Source of the DNA: Marivirga tractuosa DSM 4126
GTDB taxonomy: Bacteria > Bacteroidota > Bacteroidia > Cytophagales > Cyclobacteriaceae
Length of the DNA: 64,000 nt
NCBI RefSeq assembly: GCF_000183425.1
Contig: NC_014759.1
Span: 3,317,001-3,381,000 of the forward strand
Reading direction: 5' to 3'
Shown here: positions 45,701 to 53,066 of the stretch, piece by piece
Numbering within the stretch: position 1 is the stretch's first letter
Layout: each line of letters begins with the position of its first letter
Made by a program: the position numbers and the translations under genes
Notes under the pieces: model-generated
What the model was told of the DNA's origin: nothing
The model's database searches: none
Seen by the model: only the letters and a program-made list of their open reading frames with translations

Positions 45701-47350
45701 ACCACTGCAAGTTGTGTTTATACTACTGAAAGGATTCAAATCAATTTGGAACCAACTCCTGATCAGCCAACTGTAACAGTTGTAAGTGGAGATTTAGCTG
45801 CTTGTAATTCGGCAGATCCGGTTGTTTTAGAAGCTCCAGAAGGATTTGAATACTACCTATGGAGTAATGGTAAAACTTCAAGATCGATTACTGTGGAAGA
45901 CCAAGGGTCATATAGTGTTCAAGTTTCTAACTTACCGTTTGGCGTGGGATGCACAAGTCCTTCATCAGCTTCAGTTGATGTTGATCGTTACGAGGTTCCA
46001 GAATTCTCAGTAAGAAATGAGGATACTAATGAAATAATTGGTGCTGGAGAGGAGATTTTGGTTTGTGAAGATTTTGATATAGAATTATTAGAAGATGGAA
46101 ATCAAAATAATTCTGGTGTGGTACAGATCCTTAGGGATGGTGCAGATTATGCTGTAGTAGAAGCAGGAACTTCTGAATTCACTATTGATGAGTCAGGTAC
46201 TTACTCTTTGGTTTGGAATTTTGATGCTATCAATGTTACAGAATGTTCTGCAACTTCGAATGAATTTGTGGTTACAATCGTTGAAGCTCCAACTGCTTCA
46301 CCAGCACTGACAGCGACTGGAGATCTTACTTTCTGTGAAGGTGAAGGAACAGTTACTTTAACTGCTGCTGAAGGCTTTGAGTATTACAGATGGAGAAGAA
46401 ATGGTGGAACCATTACAAATTCTAATCAAGGTTTAGCTAATAACAACATTTTAGAGGTAAGTACCACCGGTACATACACTGTGGAAGTTGGAAATGCAGC
46501 GGGTTGCTGGTCACCAGAATCTAATGCTGTTGCTGTGAATGTTATATTAGAACCTACAGTGCCAGGTACAAATGGAGGTAATGGATTTGCTTCATTCAAT
46601 CAAGCAAATGTATCTTGTGGAGAAGGAGTTGTAGAGTTTGATGTCGAAAATGAGGATAATTTTGCTATGACTTATCAGCTCTATAACGGCAATACTGGTC
46701 AACCTTCTGGAAACCCAGTAACAATTGCTCCAAATACCTTAGGAACAATTATTTCTGATGTTGTAACTGAGGATGGAACTCCATTCTATGTAGAGGCAAT
46801 GTATGCTGACGGAACTGGTTGCTCTAATGTTGACCCATCTGTTGTAGTAAATGCACAGATTAGAAATATTACCTTGGAAGTTCAGGGAGCACAATTAATA
46901 GCCAGTTACTCTGGTAGCGGAGTAAATGATATTAGATGGTTTAGAGATGGAGTTTTACTAACCAATGCCAATAGTTCTACTATAACTATAGCTGATGCAG
47001 CTGAATATGAAATAGAAGTAGAATATAATGATGGCTGTGTTATCTCTGCTAGCTCTGCTGATATAGCTGGTAAAGTATTAGCTAACAGAGAAGGAATGGA
47101 TATGCAAGTTACTTCTTATCCGAACCCTACTCTGTCTGATGTTACTTTAAATGTGAATAGCCAGTATATGGGTAAACATGAAGTAATTATTACTTCTATG
47201 ACTGGTCAAATTATGTTGCAATCAAGCTTTGAGAAATCAAGCTTTGAGACAGAACATGCAATGGACGTTGCGAACCTTGAGGAAGGTATCTATAATGTTC
47301 AGATCCGTCATGACGGTTTAACTCAAAATGTAAGAATCATTAAAAAATAA
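39737..47350 (+). CDS. Giant T9SS-secreted surface protein (2537 aa) with repeated modules
   Basis: A signal peptide (cleavage near GSAQS, about residue 31) and a C-terminal type A T9SS sorting domain (about the last 80 residues, YPNPTLSDVTLNV to IRIIKK-type end VRIIKK) show export through the type IX system and surface display or release. The middle is acidic, Thr/Asn/Gly-rich and beta-predicted. A module recurs with an R-x-x-T-T-like start (R148, R419, R788, R1033, R1440 and R1569) and a later FRFRQ-type strand (FRIQQT, FRFRQE, FRFSQP, FRWRQE). The C-terminal third adds cysteine-bearing Ig/PKD-like domains. Adhesion or gliding function is plausible. No catalytic motif is seen. Confidence 0.88.
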   Translation: MTNIILQKTRYLKALMLTILVGFFAFDGSAQSFTSSNVPAGPYYAGAAVTVSYEATGFPGSTRFILWDDVDNNDDIDVDETIFGMSTVQDASEDIDFNWPGDDVQLKLGGFSGNVVEGEIVSFTDADISTVGTTSGGTFKFFNQSSARSLTTNEIDLDTSDPVTLSFNLGDFGFDATNPIEVVFSTNNFSSETALTEDNSGLTEFENGGNLEFTLPSGAKTATTRFRIQQTGTVNYGTSQVWSVDINTLEVEIGETYELITPPGLEVDQFINIITPSLTINDILNDDLVSFGNAYAGEELTVEAELLNVDLTALSFAATVTNTDNGETYLLDTAPSDITIDNTAGVKTISLVGTVPADITYYNAGNGWVVDLYAYSGSELLLGTSEFYDFTAGLPTDFEQVGGTQNGVDGLVFDEAGERSLTTVPYNLSSTDGVLTFNAARKDDVLSPPGTNLIVEYSTDGENYTELVSLSLNSLTATGLTEVVFDTWPAGVVSSTTQFRFRQESNNGSNLDAFIIEDLLIENETNVVAGNVVDRTFADANYTILSPNITLDNFVVGGDGLAFPMEQLDLTYTINEGAFPANTEATAYVQRVGDPDFDVKIGTTSDVAGETITITVPPFEAGNYTVYFSTLNGQNYFSTTLSIFDLGLDITSVEYNDPVVVAEDEFTYPGSAITVNYSLQGTPGSGAELMVSVYDNNPDVDDWVMIGSTTTLDGAVTATLPTGIDYDANPDVRLSIGTSGTYDNFFFETIVSEEFEGDPLPASIFESSTGTSNNFPSKPDSFTGSGVRSATTVPFDFSYGGEVDIEIDEDNGNHLGTYDVKLQGSIDGTNWEDLDEEGVGAGSIVTLFADVPNSLWSANTQFRIIYNEDEAFGVNENVIQINEVIIETPEFMEASFDDEPFNLIIPSLSVSDYDKTAFAMGEEVSINYNAVGFPASTEYAAVVEQGGEFYVAGTSADEDAGTITAIMPVAFENPMNNYDLRIVPFEPASAGGDYKQGETILINSEEDFMIINGQDPTWANNYTVFNFDQAGDRELLTTDFDLSNTTSATLNFNFNTFFGYGSYAVNANKNTVPRLEISTDGGATFQVVPVYELEDGEEQIYDDGLFYLQQGYGVELPAAALTEATHFRFSQPLNLGSGANSWSVDNISLTLNDDNRLPDFQFNDNINGNNPTTITITAPSLDGYDWMQAVLDDAVFNGETFDYSWDIAEGFNASDVDAFPAGTSFTFYLEESGDYVMNPDTGMPYVLGSTTSIGTFEAEVPFFVVNGNYNVRLAASIEIEGENGPEDYFFYGDEETGEDVGDLDVFLRAAKLVYQGDENANIYAGQDVEFAIQLENDETNNAPTAGLFANLLLVTNEGDYLLAAQEGLGNITVAMPTWFNGTADFKLQLTENEALGDVGTIINDSELENLEENVSNFSSELFSDYIEAEMSGNVQVVQTRKFSKEEFNNIYNVSYTLGLSDVTGTTTTTLEYSTDDGENWNFIRSDNHPNGSYFKNDGLNTTIENNMEAEGFMLRWVQTAPNGIFTIQNLNINVDGQSFDEFNMEDYPANFTIGNATKSDIDFDGTSGRRMVTTRTFTVEELENTRAFGFDLTFNQLPGDLTADQYVVFEYSTDGGSTYTELQQYPEMDAETTLNGERFLYAVSTDMKENGVKFRWRQEENKGNVSLDNLSFLFGETIPFDYIDASEFINQQAFLITSIPSEACISDEITISYEVRGRLGDNDFLKITYSDAFGSSNELSPEFIADGTTGDISFELPSNAVTAGVNNQFFKFEIEGNVESQTAGSFNQINGTETEESTEIVAPLNTEASFTVNDPLACESEDVMVELNNADLQDYFLYEIVDAADGTVLGSLTRDPEMPENQINIGQITATTDLELRVTAQSSAGTVCNTLTTSEETVEILQNFELYSYATPDQNWKLVNAGASLNSCNAAGEVQLSVRRLLENGNTTAGGTTLVEWFRDDLNNQVAINTTSINDTDMELSGEYFARVTTASCVYTTERIQINLEPTPDQPTVTVVSGDLAACNSADPVVLEAPEGFEYYLWSNGKTSRSITVEDQGSYSVQVSNLPFGVGCTSPSSASVDVDRYEVPEFSVRNEDTNEIIGAGEEILVCEDFDIELLEDGNQNNSGVVQILRDGADYAVVEAGTSEFTIDESGTYSLVWNFDAINVTECSATSNEFVVTIVEAPTASPALTATGDLTFCEGEGTVTLTAAEGFEYYRWRRNGGTITNSNQGLANNNILEVSTTGTYTVEVGNAAGCWSPESNAVAVNVILEPTVPGTNGGNGFASFNQANVSCGEGVVEFDVENEDNFAMTYQLYNGNTGQPSGNPVTIAPNTLGTIISDVVTEDGTPFYVEAMYADGTGCSNVDPSVVVNAQIRNITLEVQGAQLIASYSGSGVNDIRWFRDGVLLTNANSSTITIADAAEYEIEVEYNDGCVISASSADIAGKVLANREGMDMQVTSYPNPTLSDVTLNVNSQYMGKHEVIITSMTGQIMLQSSFEKSSFETEHAMDVANLEEGIYNVQIRHDGLTQNVRIIKK

Positions 47351-47355
47351 GAATC

Positions 47356-47778
47356 ATGAAAAGATTATTAAATTATATGATGTTCATAGGGATAGCCACT
47401 TTGGCTATCTCCTGTGCTGAGCCACAAGAACCCTCTGCTGGTGAAAGAGTAATTGGGAACTGGTCGGTTGTAGAGTATTACGTTCAAGGTCAGGTTGATG
47501 ATGGCGATCTGATTGATAGATTAATTATCGAACGTGACGGTAATTTTATTCTAGAAGATGGAAATGGTGTTTTGACTGTTGGTACTTGGTCAGCTGATGA
47601 TACAGCTTTGACGCTTAGTCCAGCTGAAGGTGAAGCAATAGTTTTAAATATTGTTACACTTACCTATTCGAAAGGTCATTTTATCCAGAATCTGAGCAGC
47701 CCTATTTTAGGAGATGTTGAGATTCGATATCTTTTGGATAATGAAGGTGAAGGAGATTACTCCGGATCCGGAACTTGA
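47356..47778 (+). CDS. Lipocalin-like small lipoprotein
   Basis: A 140-residue lipoprotein with a signal to LAISC (Cys20). After a Pro/Glu linker comes GNWSVVEYYVQG and strands DRLIIERDGNFILED and TVGTWSADDTALTLSP, the pattern of lipocalin-like Bacteroidetes lipoproteins (lipocalin_4 type). The C-terminus is Gly/Ser-rich. It starts five bases after the giant T9SS gene and is followed by a strong terminator, so it completes a three-gene surface operon. It could be an assembly partner or cofactor of the T9SS cargo, by context only. Confidence 0.8.
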   Translation: MKRLLNYMMFIGIATLAISCAEPQEPSAGERVIGNWSVVEYYVQGQVDDGDLIDRLIIERDGNFILEDGNGVLTVGTWSADDTALTLSPAEGEAIVLNIVTLTYSKGHFIQNLSSPILGDVEIRYLLDNEGEGDYSGSGT

Positions 47779-47798
47779 TATACATAATACTTTTATTT

Positions 47799-47834
47799 CA
47801 AACCCTGACAGGCTTTGCTTGTCAGGGTTTTTTA
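47799..47834 (+). terminator. Intrinsic terminator of the surface-protein operon
   Basis: A perfect 10-bp stem AACCCTGACA (47801-47810) / TGTCAGGGTT (47820-47829) with a 9-nt loop, followed by a T-run. Confidence 0.9.
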
Positions 47835-47860
47835 TGAATTTTGAGTAACAAATTTTGATT

Positions 47861-47906
47861 CTTCATTTTAAATTAATAAGCTTGCTTCATCAAAGTTAAA
47901 ATGAAG
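47861..47906. promoter_or_regulatory. Long-spaced inverted repeat upstream of the threonine leader
   Basis: CTTCATTTTAA (47861-47871) and TTAAAATGAAG (47896-47906) are perfectly complementary with a 24-nt spacer. It lies where the thr operon promoter is expected and may be an operator or a hairpin. Confidence 0.4.
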
Positions 47907-47963
47907 TCGATAAATCAAACATATCAATTCCAAGCAAATGCAATTGCCCAATTGCATAATGGG

Positions 47964-48023
47964 ATGATTACGGCTTCTTTTGCAATTACTACATCTACTA
48001 TTACAACCCCATTGCGGGGTTAA
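47964..48023 (+). CDS. Threonine operon leader peptide (thrL-like, 19 aa)
   Basis: The short frame encodes MITASFAITTSTITTPLRG, with six Thr and three Ile in 19 residues, mostly in one run. It lies 211 bases upstream of thrA in the same direction. Its last codons form the stem AACCCC-ATTGC-GGGGTT (48005-48021), and its stop codon overlaps the stem end. This is the composition of the enterobacterial thr leader (also Thr/Ile-rich), whose translation senses charged tRNA-Thr and tRNA-Ile. It is too short for normal gene calling. An 8-bp dyad TGCAATTG/CAATTGCA precedes it (47939-47956). The mechanism is inferred: the hairpin has only a weak T-tract after it. Confidence 0.7.
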   Translation: MITASFAITTSTITTPLRG

Positions 48024-48234
48024 TATTTTCATATCGCCATAAGGCATGTTTTGCCATAAATTCTAACCAATTGATGCAGTAGGTCAGACGATAGTCAGAC
48101 CAGATTAAAGTGCTTCTATGCTTCGTTCTGAGAGTTAAAACTTTCTGAACGATAAATGGAACTGCCATTTAAAAGCTAGCTCGAGCTTCCCAGCTCGTGC
48201 TAGCGTTCCTGCAAACGTCATAAAAAACAAACTA
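48024..48234 (+). promoter_or_regulatory. Structured 5' region between the thr leader and thrA
   Basis: Besides the leader hairpin, this 211-nt stretch carries consecutive dyads. TCGTTC-T-GAGAGTT pairs with AACTTTC-T-GAACGA (48123-48152, one mismatch and one G-T pair). TAAATGG-AACTG-CCATTTA (48153-48171) follows. The family A repeat is next (48174-48204). They are adjacent in the predicted mRNA leader and may take part in attenuation or mRNA stability. No protein gene is seen. Confidence 0.5.
48174..48204. repeat. Dispersed palindromic repeat, family A, copy 2
   Basis: AGCTAGCTCGAGCT (48174-48187), TCCC, then AGCTCGTGCTAGC (48192-48204). It is closely similar to the hairpin at 24428-24460. 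The copy lies only 30 bases before the thrA ATG. Confidence 0.75.
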
Positions 48235-50691
48235 ATGAAAGTATTAAAATTTGGAGGTACTTCCCTTGGAAGCCCCGATAACATAAAAAAAGTAAAAGCA
48301 ATAGTGACTGAAAAATCTCAAAATAGTCAAGTGGTCATAGTCGCTTCGGCTTTTGGAGGAGTTACTAACCATTTGTTGGAGATTAGTAGATTGGCTGAAA
48401 AAGGAGAAGATAATTATAGATCTAAACTTGATGAGCTGATTAACCGACATCTCCAAGCAGTTCAAGACTTACTAGGTGCTAAAGCCCAAAGTGGAATTAT
48501 GGCTAAGGTGAGATTAGTACTTAATGAAGTAGAAGATATCCTTAAAGGGGTGTTTTTAATTCAAGAAGTATCCAATAAAACATTGGATAAAGTTTTAGGA
48601 GCTGGAGAAGTTTTATCAGCTCTCATTGTCAATGAATTCTTTCAGCAAGCAGGGTTAAAGAGTAGGTTGATTAACCCTCAAGATTTCATCATCACAGATA
48701 GTGAATTTGGAAAGGCTAATGTGGATATGGCTTTAACCGAAGAGAAAATCAATAGTTATTTCCAAAAATTGGATGGAGATGTGTTAGTTTGCCCTGGCTT
48801 CGTAAGTAGGGATTCATATGGCAACAGTACTACTTTGGGAAGAGGAGGATCTGATTATACAGCTGCTCTGATAGCTGCGGCTTTAGATGCACCAGCCTTG
48901 GAAATCTGGACAGATGTGAGTGGAATGATGACTGCCAGCCCAAAATACGTGAAACAGGCTTTTGCTATTCCTGAAATTAACTATGAGGATGCCATGGAAT
49001 TGACTCATTTTGGTGCGAAAGTTTTATATCCGCCTTCAGTTCATCCTGTTTATAAAAAGGGAATTCCTATTTATATCAAAAATACTTTTGAACCCAATGC
49101 CCAAGGGACCAGAATTCATGAGTATGCTGAGCCCGATTCTCATTCGATAAAAGGGATATCCTGTATTGAAAATATTGCGCTTTTCAATCTTTCCGGGAGT
49201 AGTATGGTGGGAATACCCTATTTCTCACATCGTTTATTTGAAGCACTAGCTCAAGCGAAAGTAAGTGTGATTCTCATTACTCAGGCTTCTTCAGAGCATA
49301 GTATTTGTGTAGCCATAGATTTAGAGGATATGCATAAAGCAAAAGCAGCTATAGAAAATGCTTTTGCTTTGGAATTTAGAGAGAAAATGCTTGATCCGCT
49401 TTATGTTGAAATCGATTTAGCAATTGTGGCGTTGGTAAGTTCTCAAATGAAGAACCAAATAGGATTGAGCGGTAAAATGTTTAGTGTACTAGGTCAAAAT
49501 GGTATAAATATTAAAGCCATAGCTCAAGGTTCATCAGAGAAAAATATTTCCGCTGTAATTGATAAAAAACAAATCAAAAAAGCGCTTAATACTTTGCATG
49601 AAAGCTTCTTTTTATCCGATCTGAAAAGAGTGAATTTATTTATTGTTGGAACTGGAAATGTAGGGGAAACGCTGATAGATCAATTGCATCAGCAATCAGA
49701 GTATTTAAAGGAGCATAATCAAATTGATTTGAGAATTAGTGGAATTGCCAATTCTCGTAAAATGCTTTTTGATTTGAATGGAATTCCTTTCGAAAATGCT
49801 GTAGAAATTTTAATGGAGAAGGGAAAAGAAATGAATCTGGATGGATTTTTAGATGAAATGAAAGCTTTAAACTTAAGAAACAGTATTTTCATTGATAATA
49901 CAGCACACGAAGTGGTGGCTGATACTTATTCCGATATTTTATCTAATAGCATTTCTGTAGTTACTCCTAATAAGATTGCTTGTACTGGTAAATATGAAGA
50001 ATATAAAAACCTAAAGAATTTGGCCTTAAAATTCAGAAGTCATTTTCGCTTTGAAACCAATGTTGGTGCAGGATTGCCAGTGATCAATACTTTAGATGAT
50101 TTGATTAAAAGTGGAGATGAAATTTTAGGAATCCAGGCTGTATTATCGGGTAGCTTAAATTTTATCTTCAATAATTATACGGGAGAAGGAGATTCCTTTG
50201 CAGATGTTGTGAAGCAGGCGCAGGAGGAAGGCTTTACTGAGCCCGATCCAAGGATTGATTTAAGCGGAGTAGATGTAAAAAGAAAAATTTTAATACTGCT
50301 TAGAGAAAGTGGATTTGAAATGGAACTGAATGATATTGAAACGATTCCATTTATTCCGGAAACTTGTATGCAAGCTGAAAATGTAGAGAATTTTTTTGAA
50401 GCTATAGAACAGGAGGAATCACATTTTAGGCAGTTACTAGAAGAAGCGAATGCCGAGGGTAAAAAGTTGAAATATGTAGCCACTTTCCAAGATGGAAAAG
50501 CGAATACGGGCTTGGAGAAAATTGCAACAGATAGTCCTTTGTATAATTTAGAAGGGAAAGATAATATCGTACTATTCAATACTAAGAGGTATCCTGAGCA
50601 ACCGTTGGTGATTAAGGGAGCAGGAGCAGGTGCAGAAGTAACGGCCTCTGGCATCTTTGGCGATATAATTAGGATTGCAAATGCTCTTTAA
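48235..50691 (+). CDS. thrA: Bifunctional aspartate kinase / homoserine dehydrogenase I
   Basis: Catalyses the first and third steps of threonine synthesis. It is 818 residues, as usual for ThrA. The kinase domain (1-about 300) starts MKVLKFGGTS and has STTLGRGGSDYTAALIA. Tandem ACT domains occupy about 310-455, with FNLSGSSMVGIPYF and VALVSSQMKNQIGLSGK. The homoserine dehydrogenase begins at G472-T-G-N-V-G, with TPNKIACTG and NVGAGLPVINTLDDL. It begins the thrABC operon and is preceded by a Thr/Ile-rich leader peptide, so expression is probably set by threonine or isoleucine supply in addition to feedback through the ACT domains. Confidence 0.97.
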   Translation: MKVLKFGGTSLGSPDNIKKVKAIVTEKSQNSQVVIVASAFGGVTNHLLEISRLAEKGEDNYRSKLDELINRHLQAVQDLLGAKAQSGIMAKVRLVLNEVEDILKGVFLIQEVSNKTLDKVLGAGEVLSALIVNEFFQQAGLKSRLINPQDFIITDSEFGKANVDMALTEEKINSYFQKLDGDVLVCPGFVSRDSYGNSTTLGRGGSDYTAALIAAALDAPALEIWTDVSGMMTASPKYVKQAFAIPEINYEDAMELTHFGAKVLYPPSVHPVYKKGIPIYIKNTFEPNAQGTRIHEYAEPDSHSIKGISCIENIALFNLSGSSMVGIPYFSHRLFEALAQAKVSVILITQASSEHSICVAIDLEDMHKAKAAIENAFALEFREKMLDPLYVEIDLAIVALVSSQMKNQIGLSGKMFSVLGQNGINIKAIAQGSSEKNISAVIDKKQIKKALNTLHESFFLSDLKRVNLFIVGTGNVGETLIDQLHQQSEYLKEHNQIDLRISGIANSRKMLFDLNGIPFENAVEILMEKGKEMNLDGFLDEMKALNLRNSIFIDNTAHEVVADTYSDILSNSISVVTPNKIACTGKYEEYKNLKNLALKFRSHFRFETNVGAGLPVINTLDDLIKSGDEILGIQAVLSGSLNFIFNNYTGEGDSFADVVKQAQEEGFTEPDPRIDLSGVDVKRKILILLRESGFEMELNDIETIPFIPETCMQAENVENFFEAIEQEESHFRQLLEEANAEGKKLKYVATFQDGKANTGLEKIATDSPLYNLEGKDNIVLFNTKRYPEQPLVIKGAGAGAEVTASGIFGDIIRIANAL

Positions 50692-50713
50692 AATAAATTA
50701 AAAGAAGTGAGAA

Positions 50714-51646
50714 ATGAATAAGATAAAAGTATTCGCTCCCGCAACTATTGCCAATGTAGGCCCTGGATATGATATTCTTGGACTGGCTTTAGAAGGTGTA
50801 GGCGAGCATTTAGAAATGGAGTTATTGGATTCCGATGAAATTATAATTCATCCCATTCCAGATTACCCTGATTTGCCTTTAACCCCAAATGAAAATATTG
50901 CAGGAATAGTAGCCAAAGCTATGCTAAATCATTTGGGCAGAAAGCAGGGTTTAAGCATTAAAATTCAGAAAGCAGTAAAGCCTGGAAGTGGATTAGGCTC
51001 AAGTGGTTGTACGGCAGCAGCTACGGCTTTTGCGCTCAATGAATTATTGGATACAGCTTTTACGCCACTTGAATTGGTAGAATTTGCTATGTTAGGAGAA
51101 AAAGCCACTTCAGGAAAAGCACATGCAGATAATGTGGCGGCTTCTTTAATGGGCGGTTTTTGTATCATTAAAAGTTATCACCCATTGGAGATTTTAAATA
51201 TTCCTTTTCCCAAAGATTTACAAATAGTAGTGGCACACCCACAAATTGAAGTAAAAACAGCTGATTCAAAGAAAATATTGAAGAAAGAGATGATTTTGCC
51301 TGATGTGATAACCCAAATGGGAAATATTGCAGCTTTGATTAGCGGACTTACCACCTCTAATTTTGATTGGATTAGATCTGGTATGAATGATTTGATAGCA
51401 GAACCCATTCGGTCTTATCTTATTCCAGGATTCAGACAGGCTAAATCATTAGCTATGGAAAATGGGGCTTTGGGCTGTAGTATTTCGGGTTCTGGACCAT
51501 CCATTTTTGCTTTTTGTGAAGATGCAAATCAAGCAATAGAGATCGGTGATAAATGGAGTCAATATTATACTGGTTTAGAAGTTGATTCCGTAATTTATTC
51601 ATCCAAAATTAATCCTAAAGGAACGCATAAAATTGAATCATCATGA
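50714..51646 (+). CDS. thrB: Homoserine kinase
   Basis: Phosphorylates homoserine in threonine synthesis. It is a 310-residue GHMP-family kinase. Motifs are APATIANVGPGYDILGLALE at the N-terminus, the ATP loop PGSGLGSSGCTAAA (from residue 90) and the C-terminal GALGCSISGSGPSIFA. It starts 22 bases after thrA. Its TGA overlaps the thrC ATG (ATGA), so thrB and thrC are translationally coupled. Cytoplasmic. Confidence 0.97.
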   Translation: MNKIKVFAPATIANVGPGYDILGLALEGVGEHLEMELLDSDEIIIHPIPDYPDLPLTPNENIAGIVAKAMLNHLGRKQGLSIKIQKAVKPGSGLGSSGCTAAATAFALNELLDTAFTPLELVEFAMLGEKATSGKAHADNVAASLMGGFCIIKSYHPLEILNIPFPKDLQIVVAHPQIEVKTADSKKILKKEMILPDVITQMGNIAALISGLTTSNFDWIRSGMNDLIAEPIRSYLIPGFRQAKSLAMENGALGCSISGSGPSIFAFCEDANQAIEIGDKWSQYYTGLEVDSVIYSSKINPKGTHKIESS

Positions 51647-52920
51647 ACTACTACAGCGCTAAAAATAAAAGGTTAAGAAAGCCTTTTCGGGAAGCAGTTA
51701 TAGAAGGATTGCCTTCTGATAACGGCTTATTTATGCCAGAGAGGATTACTCAATTGCCTAATGGATATTTTGGAAATATAGTGGATAAGACTATTCAAGA
51801 GGTTGCTTTTGATGTTTTAAAACCATTTGTGGAAGATGATCTGAATGAGCAGCAATTACAGTCTATCATTCAAAAAACCTTTTCATTTGATTTTCCACTC
51901 AGAAAAATCAAGGGCAATCATTATGCATTAGAATTATTCCATGGACCAAGTTACGCGTTTAAAGATATAGGAGCTACATTTTTGGCTTTGTGCCTAGAAG
52001 AGTTTTACAAAGATCAGCAAGAAAAATGTACGATCTTGGTAGCCACCTCTGGAGATACTGGTGGTGCAGTGGCTGCAGCTTTTTCAAAGGTGAAAAATAT
52101 TGAGGTTGTGATTCTCTATCCTTCAGGAAAGGTAAGTGAATTGCAGGAAAGGCAGCTGACAACTTTTGATGAAAATGTAAAGGCATTAGAAATTGAAGGT
52201 GATTTCGATGATTGTCAGCAATTAGTGAAACAAGCATTTCTGGATGCTGATTTGAGAAAACGGCTGAATATAAGCTCTGCCAATTCGATTAATGTTGCCC
52301 GTTTTTTACCTCAAATGGTCTATTATTTTGCTCCTTTTATTGAATTTGGCAAAGAACCTCTAACGATAGCTGTTCCAAGTGGAAATTATGGCAACCTGAC
52401 TGCTGGATTGATTGCACAAAAAATGGGCTTACCAGTAGAACAATTTATTGCTGGGGCAAATAGGAATGATGTCGTTCCTAGATATTTGAATAGTGGCAAA
52501 TATGAACCACAAGAAACTATTCAAACGATCTCAAATGCGATGGATGTAGGTAATCCAAGCAACTTCCAGCGAATGATGGATTTGTTTTCGGAGAAAGAAA
52601 TCAAGGAAATAGTAAAAGGGTTTGCCTTTTCAGATGAGGATACTTTAGAGTTGATGAAAAAAGTATATATAGAAAGTGACTATTTATTAGATCCTCATGG
52701 AGCAGTTGGCTATTTAGCCTTAGTAGAACAGATGAAAACTTCAAAGGGTAAAGGAATTGTACTTGAGACAGCTCATCCATGTAAATTTATGGATGTGATC
52801 AAGAAAGTAGCGGATGAAAATATTTTGCCCGATTCAGCCCAAGCTCTAATGCAGAAGGAAAAGAAGAGTGTGAAGATGGAAGTGGATTATGAAGTATTTA
52901 AGGATTATTTACTGCAGTAA
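51643..52920 (+). CDS. thrC: Threonine synthase
   Basis: PLP-dependent enzyme converting O-phosphohomoserine to threonine. It is 425 residues, in the short bacterial class. The Schiff-base Lys107 is in HGPSYAFKDIGA. TSGDTGGAVAAAF is the phosphate/substrate loop and VPSGNYGNLTAGLIA and DPHGAVGYLAL are conserved. It closes the thr operon. A REP-like double hairpin lies 12 bases after the stop, in place of a typical terminator. Confidence 0.97.
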   Translation: MNYYSAKNKRLRKPFREAVIEGLPSDNGLFMPERITQLPNGYFGNIVDKTIQEVAFDVLKPFVEDDLNEQQLQSIIQKTFSFDFPLRKIKGNHYALELFHGPSYAFKDIGATFLALCLEEFYKDQQEKCTILVATSGDTGGAVAAAFSKVKNIEVVILYPSGKVSELQERQLTTFDENVKALEIEGDFDDCQQLVKQAFLDADLRKRLNISSANSINVARFLPQMVYYFAPFIEFGKEPLTIAVPSGNYGNLTAGLIAQKMGLPVEQFIAGANRNDVVPRYLNSGKYEPQETIQTISNAMDVGNPSNFQRMMDLFSEKEIKEIVKGFAFSDEDTLELMKKVYIESDYLLDPHGAVGYLALVEQMKTSKGKGIVLETAHPCKFMDVIKKVADENILPDSAQALMQKEKKSVKMEVDYEVFKDYLLQ

Positions 52921-52932
52921 ATAATTGTTTAA

Positions 52933-53003
52933 ATGGTTGGTGCGCCACCAACCATGGATTCTACCCCGGTCGGTGGTACACCGACCGGAATCCACGGTAA
53001 ATA
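52933..53003. repeat. REP-like double hairpin (family B) between thrC and the M24 peptidase gene
   Basis: Two adjacent perfect 10-bp stems with 3-nt loops: ATGGTTGGTG-CGC-CACCAACCAT (52933-52955) and CCGGTCGGTG-GTA-CACCGACCGG (52966-52988). The second is enclosed by GGATTC/GAATCC arms (52956-52961 and 52988-52993). The core GTCGGTG-n3-CACCGAC is the same as at 21761-21783. It lies between convergent genes and may also stop transcription. Confidence 0.8.
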
Positions 53004-53066
53004 TTTTGAATAATCCTGGCAGGTTTTGATTAAAACTAAAATATAGAAAAATAGGTCTGATTAGGG

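Noticed and set aside
47959..47966. Upstream ATG near the thr leader
   Set aside because: It encodes only Met-Gly before a stop that overlaps the leader ATG.
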